Positions 45,611 through 54,824 of a DNA stretch of 64,000 bases are shown here, in pieces. The translations under genes and the position numbers were made by a program. Origin of the DNA: Pandoraea fibrosis (GTDB lineage Bacteria; Pseudomonadota; Gammaproteobacteria; Burkholderiales; Burkholderiaceae). The stretch spans positions 248,001-312,000 of the forward strand of contig NZ_CP047385.1 in assembly GCF_000807775.2 (NCBI RefSeq), read 5' to 3'. How positions within the stretch are numbered: the first letter of the stretch is position 1; each line of letters starts with the position of its first letter. Below the pieces are notes generated by a model. It was not told where the DNA came from. It saw nothing but the letters and a program-made list of their open reading frames with translations, and ran no database searches.

Positions 45611-45622
45611 TATGGGATCCCG
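45611..45622. promoter_or_regulatory. Putative VanR operator 2 (TATGGGATCCCG)
   Basis: Identical 12-mer to operator 1, exactly 53 bp away (about five helical turns), placing both on the same face of the DNA and possibly allowing a loop. Confidence 0.65.
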
Positions 45623-45700
45623 GATAGACTCGGCGCTGCATAAATGCGGGTGGTGTCATTCGGCTGCCCGGCATCAAAAGACAAAAGACGGAGACTTCGC

Positions 45701-46543
45701 GTGGCAAAGATCATTGGGGGGATCGGTACGTCGCATGTGCCGACCATCGGCGTGGCGTACGACAAGGGCAAGCAGCAGGATCCGGCGTGGGCGCCGCTGT
45801 TTCAGGGCTACGAGCCGGTAGCGAAGTGGCTGGCAGAGAAGCAGGCCGACGTGCTTGTGTTTTTTTACAACGATCACGCCACGACCTTTTTCTTCGATAT
45901 GTATCCGACGTTCGCGCTGGGCGTGGGCGAGTCGTTTCCGATTGCCGACGAAGGGGCGGGGTTGCGTCCGTTGCCGCCGATCCGGGGGGATGTGGCGTTG
46001 CAGGCGCACATTGCCGAATCGCTGGTGAACGACGAGTTCGACATCACCGTGTTTCAGGACAAGCCCATCGATCACGGTTGCGCGTCGCCGCTGCCGTTGC
46101 TCTGGCCGCACAAGCCGGACTGGCCGGGCACGGTCGTGCCGATCGCGATCAACGTGCTGCAATACCCGCTGCCGACAGGCCGTCGCTGCTATCGCCTCGG
46201 TCAGGCCGTGCGTCGCGCTATCGAGTCGTATCCGGAGGACCTGCGCGTGGTCGTGGTGGGCACGGGCGGTCTCTCGCACCAGATTCACGGCGAGCGCGCG
46301 GGCTACAACGACGAAGCCTGGGATCGCGAGTTCCTCGATCTGCTCGAACATCAGCCCGAGAAGTTGACCGAACTCAAGCACGTGGACTATGTCGAGCGCG
46401 GCGGCGCCGAGAGCGTCGAGCAAATCATGTGGCTGTCGATGCGTGGCGCCATGGGGCCGCGCATCAAGCGTCTGCATCTGAACTACTACCTGGCGACGAC
46501 CACGGCCATGACGGTTGCGCTCTACGAGGAGGACGCCGCATGA
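45701..46543 (+). CDS. ligB: LigB-type extradiol dioxygenase, catalytic (beta) subunit
   Basis: 280 residues, class III extradiol enzyme. Iron ligands visible: His in GIGTSHVPTIG (about 12), His in FFYNDHATTFF (about 60) and Glu in YVERGGAESVEQIMW (about 240). The catalytic His is probably in GTGGLSHQIHG. It cleaves protocatechuate-like catechols at the 4,5 bond. The downstream genes (GalB/C/D types, no LigC or LigI) suggest gallate or 3-O-methylgallate as substrate. GTG start at 45701, set by GGAG 7 nt upstream and the family N-terminus. Overlaps ligA by 4 nt. Confidence 0.88.
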   Translation: MAKIIGGIGTSHVPTIGVAYDKGKQQDPAWAPLFQGYEPVAKWLAEKQADVLVFFYNDHATTFFFDMYPTFALGVGESFPIADEGAGLRPLPPIRGDVALQAHIAESLVNDEFDITVFQDKPIDHGCASPLPLLWPHKPDWPGTVVPIAINVLQYPLPTGRRCYRLGQAVRRAIESYPEDLRVVVVGTGGLSHQIHGERAGYNDEAWDREFLDLLEHQPEKLTELKHVDYVERGGAESVEQIMWLSMRGAMGPRIKRLHLNYYLATTTAMTVALYEEDAA

Positions 46544-46899
46544 ATCCGCAACTCGAAGGGATCGAGGCGATCACCGGCACGTATGCGTTCGACCTGCGGG
46601 TGAGCAACCGCACGCTCAAGCTCAATCGTTTCTTCTGGCACATGATCCGCGCGGAGCATCGCGAAACGTATTTGAACGACCCCGTTGCCGCGATGACGGC
46701 GGCCGGCCTGAGCACTGAAGAGCAGGCAATGGTGCAGGCGCAGGACTGGCTGGGCCTCGTGCGTCACGGGGTGAATTTCTTCGTGCTGGAGAAGTTTGCC
46801 CGAGTGGTGCGCAAGACCAATCTCGAAGTCTATGCGCTCATGCGCGGCGAGACATTCGACGAGTTCATGGCCACGCGTCGCGTGCCGACCATGCGCTGA
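46540..46899 (+). CDS. ligA: LigA-type extradiol dioxygenase, small (alpha) subunit
   Basis: 119 residues, all helical LigA fold: FDLRVSNRTLKLNRFFWHMI, AAGLSTEEQAMVQAQDWLGLVRHGVNFFVLEKFARV. It caps the LigB active site. True gallate dioxygenases (GalA/DesB) carry this part fused to the C-terminus of LigB; here it is separate, as in protocatechuate 4,5-dioxygenase. ATGA overlap with ligB. Confidence 0.9.
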   Translation: MNPQLEGIEAITGTYAFDLRVSNRTLKLNRFFWHMIRAEHRETYLNDPVAAMTAAGLSTEEQAMVQAQDWLGLVRHGVNFFVLEKFARVVRKTNLEVYALMRGETFDEFMATRRVPTMR

Positions 46900-46906
46900 G
46901 CCGGGC

Positions 46907-48247
46907 ATGTCCATCGACACCGCCATCAGCCTGACTCACACGCCGGCCGCTCCCCGGCTGGCGTGTCACGAGCGCGGCACCTGGAGTCGTGCGCCGCAGA
47001 ACAACGAAGCGACGCTGCTGTGCCGCAAGCTCAGAGGCCTGCGCGCGATGGTCGCCGTGCTCGAATGCGATTCGGTCGCGCGCGCAGCCCGCATGCTGCA
47101 TCTGTCGCAGTCCGCCGTGGCGCGTTCGATCTCCGACATCGAGGCCGAGCTGGGCTTCCCGCTGTTTCACCGCAGCGGGCGCGGTCTGATTCCGAACGCC
47201 GCAGGCCAACGACTCGGTGTGCGTGCCACGCGTGCGCTGGCCGAACTGGCCAATGGCTATCGCGAGGCGTTTGCCGCTACCGCGTCCCAGGCCGACGGCG
47301 GTGCGCGCGCGGCGAGTCGTTTCGCCGCCGTCGTTGCGCCTCAACAACTCACGAGCTTCATCGCCGTGGCGGAATTGGGAAGCGGGCCGCTCGCGGCGAA
47401 TCGTCTGCAATGCTCGCAGCCGACGATCCAGCGCAATCTCGATCAACTCGAAGACCTCATCGGCATCAAGCTCTTTCGGCGCACGCCGCGTGGCACGCGT
47501 CTGACGGACGAGGCGCAGGCGTTGCTCGGCCCGGTGAAGCGGGCGCTGGCGGAACTGGCGATTGCCGAAGACGAACTCGCGCCGTTCGGCGGTCGTCAGC
47601 AGGGCACCGTGATCGTGGCCGCGCTGCCACTGTCGAGCGGCTTCCTGTTGCCCAAGGCCATCGATAGCCTGCTGTACACGTCACCGTATCTGAGTGTGAC
47701 GGTCGTTGACGGGACCTACGAGGCGCTGGTGCGGCAGTTGCGTCAGGCCGACGTCGACATGATCGTCGGAGCCTTGCGCGCCAACGACGTGCCGCCGGAC
47801 ATCCGTCAGGAAGCACTGTTCGAAGATCACCTGTCGGTGGTCGCGCGCGCCGATCACCCGTGCCTGCTGTCGGGGCATGAACCGACGCTCGCCGAACTGG
47901 CTCAGTACGGTTGGGTGAGTCCATTGCCGTGCACGCCCGCACGCGGCGTGTTCGAGCGGGTGTTTCATGCGGAAGGGCTACCGCTGCCGCGCACGCAGGT
48001 GCACGCGAGTAGCTCGCCGGTGGTGCGCGGGCTGTTGTCGTCGAGCGACCGGCTTGCGTTGCTCTCGCCGGTGCAGATCACCTCGGAGTTGCGCACGGGC
48101 GAATTGGCCGTGGTGCCGGTCACGTTGCACCACGCGCGGCGAGCCATCGGAGTTGCCACGCGCCGCGACGGTTTGCTGTCACCGGCAGCCGAGCAATTGC
48201 TCGACGAACTGCGTGCGCTTGCGCCGACGATGCAGCATCCGACGTAA
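46907..48247 (+). CDS. LysR-type regulator with two tandem HTH domains
   Basis: 446 residues, about 140 longer than an ordinary LysR protein. The first winged HTH is at about 41-105 (LRAMVAVLECDSVARAARMLHLSQSAVARSI). The second is at about 145-210 (LTSFIAVAELGSGPLAANRLQCSQPTIQRNLDQLE, with FRRTPRGTRLT). The substrate-binding domain follows at about 233-440. Both HTHs look intact, and each is followed by an R-A-L-A-E-L helix. It starts 7 bp after ligA and probably regulates the ring-cleavage/ABC/gal cluster. Its effector would be an aromatic acid or a cleavage product. ATG 46907 is the likely start; the frame is open upstream inside ligA. Confidence 0.85.
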   Translation: MSIDTAISLTHTPAAPRLACHERGTWSRAPQNNEATLLCRKLRGLRAMVAVLECDSVARAARMLHLSQSAVARSISDIEAELGFPLFHRSGRGLIPNAAGQRLGVRATRALAELANGYREAFAATASQADGGARAASRFAAVVAPQQLTSFIAVAELGSGPLAANRLQCSQPTIQRNLDQLEDLIGIKLFRRTPRGTRLTDEAQALLGPVKRALAELAIAEDELAPFGGRQQGTVIVAALPLSSGFLLPKAIDSLLYTSPYLSVTVVDGTYEALVRQLRQADVDMIVGALRANDVPPDIRQEALFEDHLSVVARADHPCLLSGHEPTLAELAQYGWVSPLPCTPARGVFERVFHAEGLPLPRTQVHASSSPVVRGLLSSSDRLALLSPVQITSELRTGELAVVPVTLHHARRAIGVATRRDGLLSPAAEQLLDELRALAPTMQHPT

Positions 48248-48640
48248 TGCGCGCATCACATTCGTGAAGTCCCCGGCGAGCGCGGCGAAAATCGCCGGAT
48301 TCGCCATGAGTTGCATGTCTCGCCTGCGTGGCCCGAGAACCGATTTTCGTTCGCGGGCCGATCGCTGAAGTGCGCTCGCTGCGCCTTGTGCGACGGGCGT
48401 TTCACCCACGGATTGCAATGTGTGCCGCAGCGCGAAATTCCTCTCGCAGAAAACGTCACATAACGTAGGGGAAATCTCGGGGATATACGAAAAACGCAAC
48501 GCTCGACGCGGGAGTTTCATTCGACGTGTCGTTTTCGGCTGCCTAAGCTGTTCCGGACACATTGAAAAGGTGCGCCAACCCCCGGCGCACCACATCAGAA
48601 AAAACGGAGCGGCGCACGACGCCGACGAGGAGACGACACC
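48248..48640. other. Regulatory region before the ABC importer operon
   Basis: 393 bp without a convincing gene. It is more AT-rich in 48440-48560 and contains repeated AACGT-type words (AACGTCACATAACGTAGG near 48452). It presumably holds the promoter and LysR sites for the importer and gal genes. I cannot assign exact boxes. Confidence 0.4.
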
Positions 48641-49837
48641 ATGATGAAGCGCCATCTCTGGCTCGCGGTAGCACTCGCGGGCGTTTGCCAACTCACTGCT
48701 GTCTCGGCGCGCGCCGAGGAAATCAAGGTCGGCATGTTGGGCCTGTTCTCCGGCTCCTCGTCGTGGTGGGGCACGGAGTACCGTCGTGGCGTGAACCTGT
48801 GGCTCGAACAGAACAAGAACAAGGTCGGCGACGACACGCTCGTGGTCCTGGAACGCGACGAAGGGGGTGTGAACCCGCAACGCACGCGTCAACTGGCGCA
48901 GGAACTCGTGGTGCGCGATCAGGTGCAGTACCTGTTCGGCGGCTCGTTCACGCCGAACGTGCTGGCCATGGCCGACGTGGCGAATCAGACCAAGACCCCG
49001 CTGGTCATCGGCAACTCGGGCACCTCCAACGTCACGCTCAAGTCGCCGTACTTCGTGCGCACGGGTTTCACGCAGTGGGCCGTGAGCGTGCCGCTCGTGC
49101 AGTACGCCGCCAGCAAGGGCGTGAAGAATGCCGCCATCGTGGTGGCCGACTTCGCCACGGGTTACGACGCCATCGACGCCTACAGCGAGACGTTCAAGAA
49201 GGCCGGCGGCAAGATCGCGGTCGAAGTGAAGGTGCCGCTGGGCACGACGGACTTCTCGAGCTACCTGCAACGTGTGCGCGATGCGAAGCCGGATGCCGTC
49301 TTCCTGTTCATGCCCGTGGGCCCGATGTCGGCAGGTGTCGTGAAGGCGTTCAAGGAGCGCGAACTCGACAAGGCCGGCATCCAGTTGTTCGCGACGACGG
49401 AGACGATGGAATCGGATCTGCCGGCCATTGGCGACAGCGCACTCGGCACGATCACCGCATTGCACTACTCGCCGTATCTGACCTCGCCGGAGAACGTTGC
49501 CTTCGTGAAGGCCTACAAGGCGAAGTACGGTCCGGGCGCGCTGCCTTCGATCGCCTCGGTGTCGGCATACGACTCGATGACGCTCATCGCACAGATGATC
49601 AAGGCCACCAAGGGCAAGAAGGACGGCGACAAGGCCGTTGCGGCCATCAAGGGCTACGCCTGGACGAGTGCTCGCGGCCCGGTGTCGATCGACCCGAAGA
49701 CGCGAGAAATCATTCAGAACGTGTATATCCGTCGTGTGGAAACCATCGACGGAAAGCTCGGCAACAAGCCGATCGAGACCTACAAGTCGGTGGTCGAGCC
49801 GTGGCATCTGAGCCACCCCCAGGTGGCTGCCAAGTAA
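48641..49837 (+). CDS. Branched-chain-type ABC transporter, periplasmic substrate-binding protein
   Basis: 398 residues. Sec signal (1-24, ending SARAEE), then a LivJ-type bilobed fold: IKVGMLGLFSGSSSWWGTEYRRG, VQYLFGGSFTPNVLAMADV, and KNAAIVVADFATGYDAIDAY at the second lobe. This family often binds aromatic acids. The context with ring-cleavage genes suggests a hydroxy- or methoxybenzoate. GAGGAG 8 nt before the ATG. First gene of a five-gene importer operon. Confidence 0.88.
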   Translation: MMKRHLWLAVALAGVCQLTAVSARAEEIKVGMLGLFSGSSSWWGTEYRRGVNLWLEQNKNKVGDDTLVVLERDEGGVNPQRTRQLAQELVVRDQVQYLFGGSFTPNVLAMADVANQTKTPLVIGNSGTSNVTLKSPYFVRTGFTQWAVSVPLVQYAASKGVKNAAIVVADFATGYDAIDAYSETFKKAGGKIAVEVKVPLGTTDFSSYLQRVRDAKPDAVFLFMPVGPMSAGVVKAFKERELDKAGIQLFATTETMESDLPAIGDSALGTITALHYSPYLTSPENVAFVKAYKAKYGPGALPSIASVSAYDSMTLIAQMIKATKGKKDGDKAVAAIKGYAWTSARGPVSIDPKTREIIQNVYIRRVETIDGKLGNKPIETYKSVVEPWHLSHPQVAAK

Positions 49838-49874
49838 TGCGGGCGTCGTCGTTCAGTTCGTTCGGTAATTTGTC

Positions 49875-50747
49875 ATGACGCAATCGCTTGCCACTTTCCT
49901 GTCGTTGTCGATCGATGGCGTGGCCTACGGGATGTTGCTGTTCCTCATCTCCGTGGGTCTCACCGTCACGCTCGGCGTGATGCGCGTGGTGAATCTCGCG
50001 CACTCCGCCTTCGCCATGATCGGCGGTTATTTCACCTTGTGGGCCATGCAGCGCGCCGGGCTCGATTTCTTCGTCGCGCTGCTCGTCGGCGTGTTCGGCA
50101 CGATGGTGCTTGGCGCCGTGCTCGAGCGCACGCTGTATCGCTGGGTCTACACGGCCAACGGTCTGGGGCAGTTGCTCATGACGATCGGCCTCGCGTTCAT
50201 CATCTGCGCGATTGCCAAGAACCTCGCCGGCACGGAGTTGCAATCGATTCCCGTACCGCAGGGGCTGCGTGGCACGTGGGACTTCGGCGCGTTCTCGGTG
50301 TCGGTCTATCGCATCTTCGCGCTGGTGTGCAGCGCGGTGGTAGCCCTCGGTATCTGGTGGGGGCTGGAGCGCACGCCGTTCGGTGCGAAGCTGCGCGCCG
50401 CCGTCGACAACCCGCGTATGGCGCGTTGCGTCGGCATCGATGTTCCGCTGGTGTTCTCGATCACGTTCGCCATCGGTTGCGGTCTGTCGGGGCTGGGCGG
50501 TGCACTCTCCAGCCAGATCCTGCCGCTTGAGCCGTACTACGGCCTGAAGTATCTGGTGCTGGTGTTGATCGTGGTGGCCGCCGGTGGTCTGGGCAGTCTG
50601 CGCGGCTCGCTCTATGCCGGGTTGCTGTTGGGTATGATCGACACGCTCGGCCGTTACTACGTGCCGGCGCTCGGCGCCTTCATGATTTATCTGGCCGTGC
50701 TGGCCATTCTGCTGATCCGCCCGCAAGGGTTGGTCGGCCGCGCCTGA
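49875..50747 (+). CDS. ABC transporter permease, LivH type
   Basis: 290 residues, about eight hydrophobic helices. LivH signatures: FLSLSIDGVAYGMLLFLISVGL at the start, GVMRVVNLAHSAFAMIGGY, and VIVVAAGGLGSLRGSLYAGLLLG near the end. Membrane half of the importer, pairing with the LivM-type protein encoded next. Confidence 0.9.
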   Translation: MTQSLATFLSLSIDGVAYGMLLFLISVGLTVTLGVMRVVNLAHSAFAMIGGYFTLWAMQRAGLDFFVALLVGVFGTMVLGAVLERTLYRWVYTANGLGQLLMTIGLAFIICAIAKNLAGTELQSIPVPQGLRGTWDFGAFSVSVYRIFALVCSAVVALGIWWGLERTPFGAKLRAAVDNPRMARCVGIDVPLVFSITFAIGCGLSGLGGALSSQILPLEPYYGLKYLVLVLIVVAAGGLGSLRGSLYAGLLLGMIDTLGRYYVPALGAFMIYLAVLAILLIRPQGLVGRA

Positions 50748-50760
50748 GCGGAGGGTCACG

Positions 50761-51837
50761 ATGTCTCATACGAATCCTCTGCCGACGGTGGCCGGCGCTG
50801 CGCAAGTCGTTCCTGCGCTGCGTCGCAAGCGTCTCGGCGCCCTCGATGTGGTGCTGCTCCTCGTCGCCGTTGCCACGTATTTCTTCGCCGATCTGTATCT
50901 GGCGCTCGCCACGAGCGTGCTGATCATGATCATCTTCGCGCTCTCGCTCGATCTCGTGCAGGGCTACTGCGGTATCGAGACGTTGGGGCATGCGGCGTTC
51001 TTCGGTAGCGGTGCCTATGCGGCGGGACTCTTCGCGCTGCATGTGTCGCCCAATCCGCTGCTGGGCCTGGTGGCAGGCGCTGTCGTCGCGGCAGTCGTGG
51101 GGCTCATCACCGGCGTTGTCGTGCTGCGTGTGAGCGGCCTGACCCAGATCATGCTGACGCTGGCGTGCGCCACGTTGCTCTACGAAGCGGGCAACGTCGC
51201 GAAGTCGATCACCATGGGCGACGACGGCCTGACCGGCTACACCATCGCGCCCGTGCTCGGCCTGTTCGAGTTCGATATTTACGGCCACACGGCATATCTC
51301 TACGCGCTGGCCGTGCTGCTCGTCGTGTACCTGTTCACGCAGTTCCTCGTGAACTCGCCGTTCGGCCTGACCGTGCAGGGCATTCGCGAGAACGCCATGC
51401 GCATGTCGCTGCTCGGCGTGCGCGTTGGTCTGCGCCGCCTGATGCTGTACACCCTCGCCGCTGCGGTGGCCGGCGTGGCGGGCGCGCTCTCCGCGCAGGT
51501 GAACAACATTGTGGCGCTCGACACGCTGTCGTTCACGCTCTCGGCGAACGTGCTCGTGATGCTCGCGCTGGGCGGTACCGGACGCCTCTACGGCGCGGTC
51601 CTCGGTGCGGTCGTCTTCATGGTGCTGTCCGATCGCATTGCGGCCATCGATCCGACGAACTGGCTCGCCGCGCTCGGTGTGCTGCTCATCGTGGTGGTGC
51701 GCTTCGCTCCCGACGGTCTGATCGGTCTGGTGGATCGCTTTGCCGCCCGCTTCCGTCGTCCACGTGAGGGGGTGGCGACGTCGCCGCAGAGCACCGGCGC
51801 CAAAGCAACGACCACGGACAAGGAGGTGACGCCGTGA
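50761..51837 (+). CDS. ABC transporter permease, LivM type
   Basis: 358 residues, about nine hydrophobic segments after a 35-residue polar start. Signatures: YCGIETLGHAAFFGSGAYAAG, GIRENAMRMSLLGVRVGLRR, and LALGGTGRLYGAVLGAVVFM. The C-terminal tail is polar. Its stop overlaps the GTG start of the next gene. Confidence 0.9.
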   Translation: MSHTNPLPTVAGAAQVVPALRRKRLGALDVVLLLVAVATYFFADLYLALATSVLIMIIFALSLDLVQGYCGIETLGHAAFFGSGAYAAGLFALHVSPNPLLGLVAGAVVAAVVGLITGVVVLRVSGLTQIMLTLACATLLYEAGNVAKSITMGDDGLTGYTIAPVLGLFEFDIYGHTAYLYALAVLLVVYLFTQFLVNSPFGLTVQGIRENAMRMSLLGVRVGLRRLMLYTLAAAVAGVAGALSAQVNNIVALDTLSFTLSANVLVMLALGGTGRLYGAVLGAVVFMVLSDRIAAIDPTNWLAALGVLLIVVVRFAPDGLIGLVDRFAARFRRPREGVATSPQSTGAKATTTDKEVTP

Positions 51838-52586
51838 GCGCTGCACTCGAAATTCATGGACTGTCCAAGCGCTTCGGCCAACTGGACGTCACCCGCAATG
51901 TCAGTCTGTCGCTGCCCGTCGGCGCGCGGCACGCGCTGATCGGCCCGAACGGCGCAGGCAAGAGCACGTTGATGAATCTGCTCACGGGGGTGCTCAAGCC
52001 GAACGCCGGGGTGGTGCGCGTCGGCGGCACCGACGTCACGACGATGCCATCGCATAAACGCGTGAAGCTCGGGCTGGCGCGCACGTTCCAGCTCAACACA
52101 TTGTTCGACACGCTGACCGTGGCCGAGAACGTGGCGCTGGCGCTCACGTCGCGGCGCGGTCTCGACGGGCGCATCGGAAAACCGCTCGCGAGCCGTCCGG
52201 CAGTCGTGGAAGAGGCGGCGGAACGGTTGCGCGATCTGGGCATGCTCGAACTCGCCGGCAAGCGTATCAACGAACTGGCGTATGGCCAGCGTCGTCAGGT
52301 GGAAATCGCGCTGGGCCTCGCGCTCGACCCCAAGGTGCTGCTGCTCGACGAACCCGTCGCAGGCGTGCCGTCAGGGCAGGGACGCAAGCTGTTCGAACTG
52401 CTCGAACGCCTGCCCGAAGACGTGGCGGTGATGGTCATCGAACACGACATGGATCTCGTCTTTCGCTTCGCGCGTCGCATCACGGTGCTGGTCGAGGGCG
52501 CGGTGCTGATGGAAGGCGAGAAGGACGAGGTGCGCAGCGATCCCCGTGTGCGCGACATTTATCTGGGGCGTCGCCACCATGACTGA
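51834..52586 (+). CDS. ABC transporter ATP-binding protein, LivG type
   Basis: 250 residues. Walker A GPNGAGKST near residue 38, Q-loop LARTFQLN, a signature region reading LAYGQRRQVEIA, Walker B VLLLDEPVAG, and H-loop VIEHDMDLVF. The signature reads AYGQR instead of the usual LSGGQ, as common in LivG. After Walker B the protein has GVPSGQGRK where the family more often has GLN/GMN. GTG start overlaps the previous stop (GTGA). Confidence 0.9.
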   Translation: MSAALEIHGLSKRFGQLDVTRNVSLSLPVGARHALIGPNGAGKSTLMNLLTGVLKPNAGVVRVGGTDVTTMPSHKRVKLGLARTFQLNTLFDTLTVAENVALALTSRRGLDGRIGKPLASRPAVVEEAAERLRDLGMLELAGKRINELAYGQRRQVEIALGLALDPKVLLLDEPVAGVPSGQGRKLFELLERLPEDVAVMVIEHDMDLVFRFARRITVLVEGAVLMEGEKDEVRSDPRVRDIYLGRRHHD

Positions 52587-53304
52587 CATTCTGCTCGAAG
52601 CCGGCGGACTGAGCGCCGGCTATGGCGAGACCATCGTGCTCGAAGATCTGAGCCTGCGCGTGGGGGCGGGAGAGGCCGTCGCCATCCTCGGTCGTAACGG
52701 TGTGGGCAAGAGCACGTTGCTGCTCAGCCTGCTCGGACTCACCACGCGGCACGGCGGTGTGGTGCGTTATCGCGACGACGACATTTCGTCGTGGCCTGCC
52801 TTCAAACGCGCACGCGCCGGGCTGGCGCTGGTGCCGCAAGAGCGCGAGATCTTCAAGTCGCTCTCCGTCGAAGAGAACCTTCAGGTCTCGGCCATGGGGG
52901 ACGAGAGCGACAGAGACGACTGGACGCTCGATCGCGTGTACGACCTGTTCCCACGGTTGCATGAACGTCGTCGCAATCTCGGCAACCAGCTCTCGGGCGG
53001 CGAGCAACAGATGCTTGCCATCGGGCGCGCGCTGATCGGCAATCCCCGCGTGATTCTGTTCGACGAGCCGTTCGAAGGACTCGCGCCGGTGATCGTCGAT
53101 CAACTGGTCGACGCCTTCTGGAAGCTGCGTGCCAACGGTGGCATGGGCGTGGTGCTGGTGGAGCAACACGCGGAACTGGGGCTGGAGCTGACCGATCGCG
53201 CGCTGGTGCTCGACCGGGGCCGCGAGGTCTGGGCGGGACGCAGCCACGAACTCGCCGCATCGCCCGAACTGCTAGCCACGCTGGTCGGACTGGAAAGCGC
53301 CTGA
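52579..53304 (+). CDS. ABC transporter ATP-binding protein, LivF type
   Basis: 241 residues. Walker A GRNGVGKST (about 40), LVPQEREIFKSLSVEENL, signature LSGGEQQMLAIGRAL, Walker B VILFDEPFEGLAP, H-loop VEQHAELG. Start MTDILLEAGG at 52579, overlapping the LivG gene by 8 nt. It closes the importer set; the catabolic genes follow after 44 bp on the same strand. Confidence 0.9.
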   Translation: MTDILLEAGGLSAGYGETIVLEDLSLRVGAGEAVAILGRNGVGKSTLLLSLLGLTTRHGGVVRYRDDDISSWPAFKRARAGLALVPQEREIFKSLSVEENLQVSAMGDESDRDDWTLDRVYDLFPRLHERRRNLGNQLSGGEQQMLAIGRALIGNPRVILFDEPFEGLAPVIVDQLVDAFWKLRANGGMGVVLVEQHAELGLELTDRALVLDRGREVWAGRSHELAASPELLATLVGLESA

Positions 53305-53348
53305 TCCTCGCGATCGGGCTGCGCACAACACGAATTGACGCCAAACAC

Positions 53349-54104
53349 ATGAGCACAACACAGAACACCTCTGTCCCCGGGCTGGCCGGCCTCGTCGTCA
53401 GCGCCCATTCGGCGGACTTTGTCTGGCGCGCTGCCGGCACGATTGCAACGCACGTCGCGCAGGGCTATCGCATGAAGATCGTCTGCCTGTCGTTCGGCGA
53501 GCGTGGTGAGTCGGCCAAGCTCTGGCGCAAGGGCGCGGAGATGACCGAAGCGAAGGTCAAAGCCGCACGCCGCGACGAAGCGCAGCGCGCGGCCGATATT
53601 CTCGGCGCGGAAATCGAATTCCTCGACATCGGCGACTACCCGATGCGCGTGTCCGACGACACGCTGTTTCGACTCGTCGACATCTATCGCGATGTACAGC
53701 CGTCGTTTGTCCTGAGCCATTCGGAAAAGGACCCGTACAACTTCGATCATCCGCTGGCGATGCACGTCACGCAGGAGGCCCGCGTGATTGCGCAGGCGGA
53801 AGGTCACAAGCCGGGCGAGAAGATCATCGGCGCGCCGGCGGTGCTCGCCTTCGAGCCGCATCAGACCGAGCAGTGCGAATGGATTCCGAATACGTTCGTT
53901 GACATCACGCCGGTGTGGGACAAGAAGCGCGCCGCCATCGAATGCATGGCCGGTCAGGAACATCTGTGGGATTACTACACGCGGGTGGCGCTGCAACGCG
54001 GTGTGCAGGCCAAACGCAACATCGGCATCACCGCCGCGCGCGACATCAAGTATGCGGAGGGGCTGATGCGCCTTACGCCGGTCGTGACGGAGCAACTGTC
54101 ATGA
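53349..54104 (+). CDS. galB: PIG-L family 4-oxalomesaconate hydratase (GalB-like)
   Basis: 251 residues. PIG-L/LmbE zinc motif AHSADF (about 19-24) with [11 protein letters not shown], and the distal His in [13 protein letters not shown]. In Pseudomonas putida GalB, of this family, hydrates 4-oxalomesaconate to 4-carboxy-4-hydroxy-2-oxoadipate. The aldolase and tautomerase of the same pathway follow directly, which makes the assignment much stronger than for a stray PIG-L deacetylase. ATGA overlap with galC. Confidence 0.82.
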   Translation: MSTTQNTSVPGLAGLVVSAHSADFVWRAAGTIATHVAQGYRMKIVCLSFGERGESAKLWRKGAEMTEAKVKAARRDEAQRAADILGAEIEFLDIGDYPMRVSDDTLFRLVDIYRDVQPSFVLSHSEKDPYNFDHPLAMHVTQEARVIAQAEGHKPGEKIIGAPAVLAFEPHQTEQCEWIPNTFVDITPVWDKKRAAIECMAGQEHLWDYYTRVALQRGVQAKRNIGITAARDIKYAEGLMRLTPVVTEQLS

Positions 54105-54805
54105 TTCGCGGCGTCGTCGTTCGTCAGATTCCCCGTGTCGATGCCGCTACGCTCGACATTCTGCGCAGCGCAGGCAGCGCGACCGTTCACGAAGCGCAAA
54201 GCCGCCTCGGCCTGATGGCGACTTACCTGCGTCCGATCTACGCCGGTGCGGCCGTCGCGGGCAGCGCCGTGACGGTTCTCGCGCCGCCCTCGGATAACTG
54301 GATGCTGCACGTCGCCGTGGAGCAGGCGCAGCCGGGCGACATCGTGGTGGTCGGCGTGACGTCGCCTTGCGACGATGGCTATTTCGGCGATCTGCTCGCC
54401 ACGTCGATGAAAGCGCGCGGCGTGGCCGGGCTCGTGATCGACGCCGGTTGCCGCGACATCGGCACGCTCACCGAGATGCAGTTCCCGGTGTGGTCGAAGG
54501 CGATCTCGTCGCAGGGCACGGTCAAGGAGACGCTCGGTTCGGTGAACGTGCCGGTCGTTTGCGCCAATCAAATCGTGAACCCGGGCGATGTGATCGTGGC
54601 CGATGACGACGGCGTGGTCGTGGTGCCGTTTGCGACGGCGCAGACCGTGGCCAAAGCGGCCGCCGCGCGCGGTGCCGACGAGGCGTACAAACGCGGCGTG
54701 CTCGCCGGTGGCACGCTGGGGCTCGACTACTACAAGATGCGCGAACGTCTTGCCGCGAAGGGTCTGCGTTACGTCGATTCGCTCGACGAGTTGCAGGGCG
54801 AGTGA
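54101..54805 (+). CDS. galC: 4-carboxy-4-hydroxy-2-oxoadipate aldolase (RraA-like, GalC/LigK)
   Basis: 234 residues, RraA fold. [12 protein letters not shown] at the N-terminus, [23 protein letters not shown], the catalytic [14 protein letters not shown] (Arg and Asp of class II aldolase), and [18 protein letters not shown]. It splits 4-carboxy-4-hydroxy-2-oxoadipate into pyruvate and oxaloacetate, the last step of the meta pathway. The C-terminal extension distinguishes the aldolase from RraA. ATG at 54101 overlaps the galB stop. Confidence 0.87.
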   Translation: MIRGVVVRQIPRVDAATLDILRSAGSATVHEAQSRLGLMATYLRPIYAGAAVAGSAVTVLAPPSDNWMLHVAVEQAQPGDIVVVGVTSPCDDGYFGDLLATSMKARGVAGLVIDAGCRDIGTLTEMQFPVWSKAISSQGTVKETLGSVNVPVVCANQIVNPGDVIVADDDGVVVVPFATAQTVAKAAAARGADEAYKRGVLAGGTLGLDYYKMRERLAAKGLRYVDSLDELQGE

Positions 54806-54824
54806 GGACGGCAACTTGACCGAC

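Noticed and set aside
45701..46899. Gallate dioxygenase GalA as a single fused gene
   Set aside because: LigB and LigA parts are separate genes with a clear stop and start (ATGA), so it is a two-subunit enzyme.
53349..54104. N-acetylglucosamine deacetylase (ordinary PIG-L)
   Set aside because: No sugar or mycothiol context; the adjacent GalC and GalD genes make oxalomesaconate hydratase the better reading.
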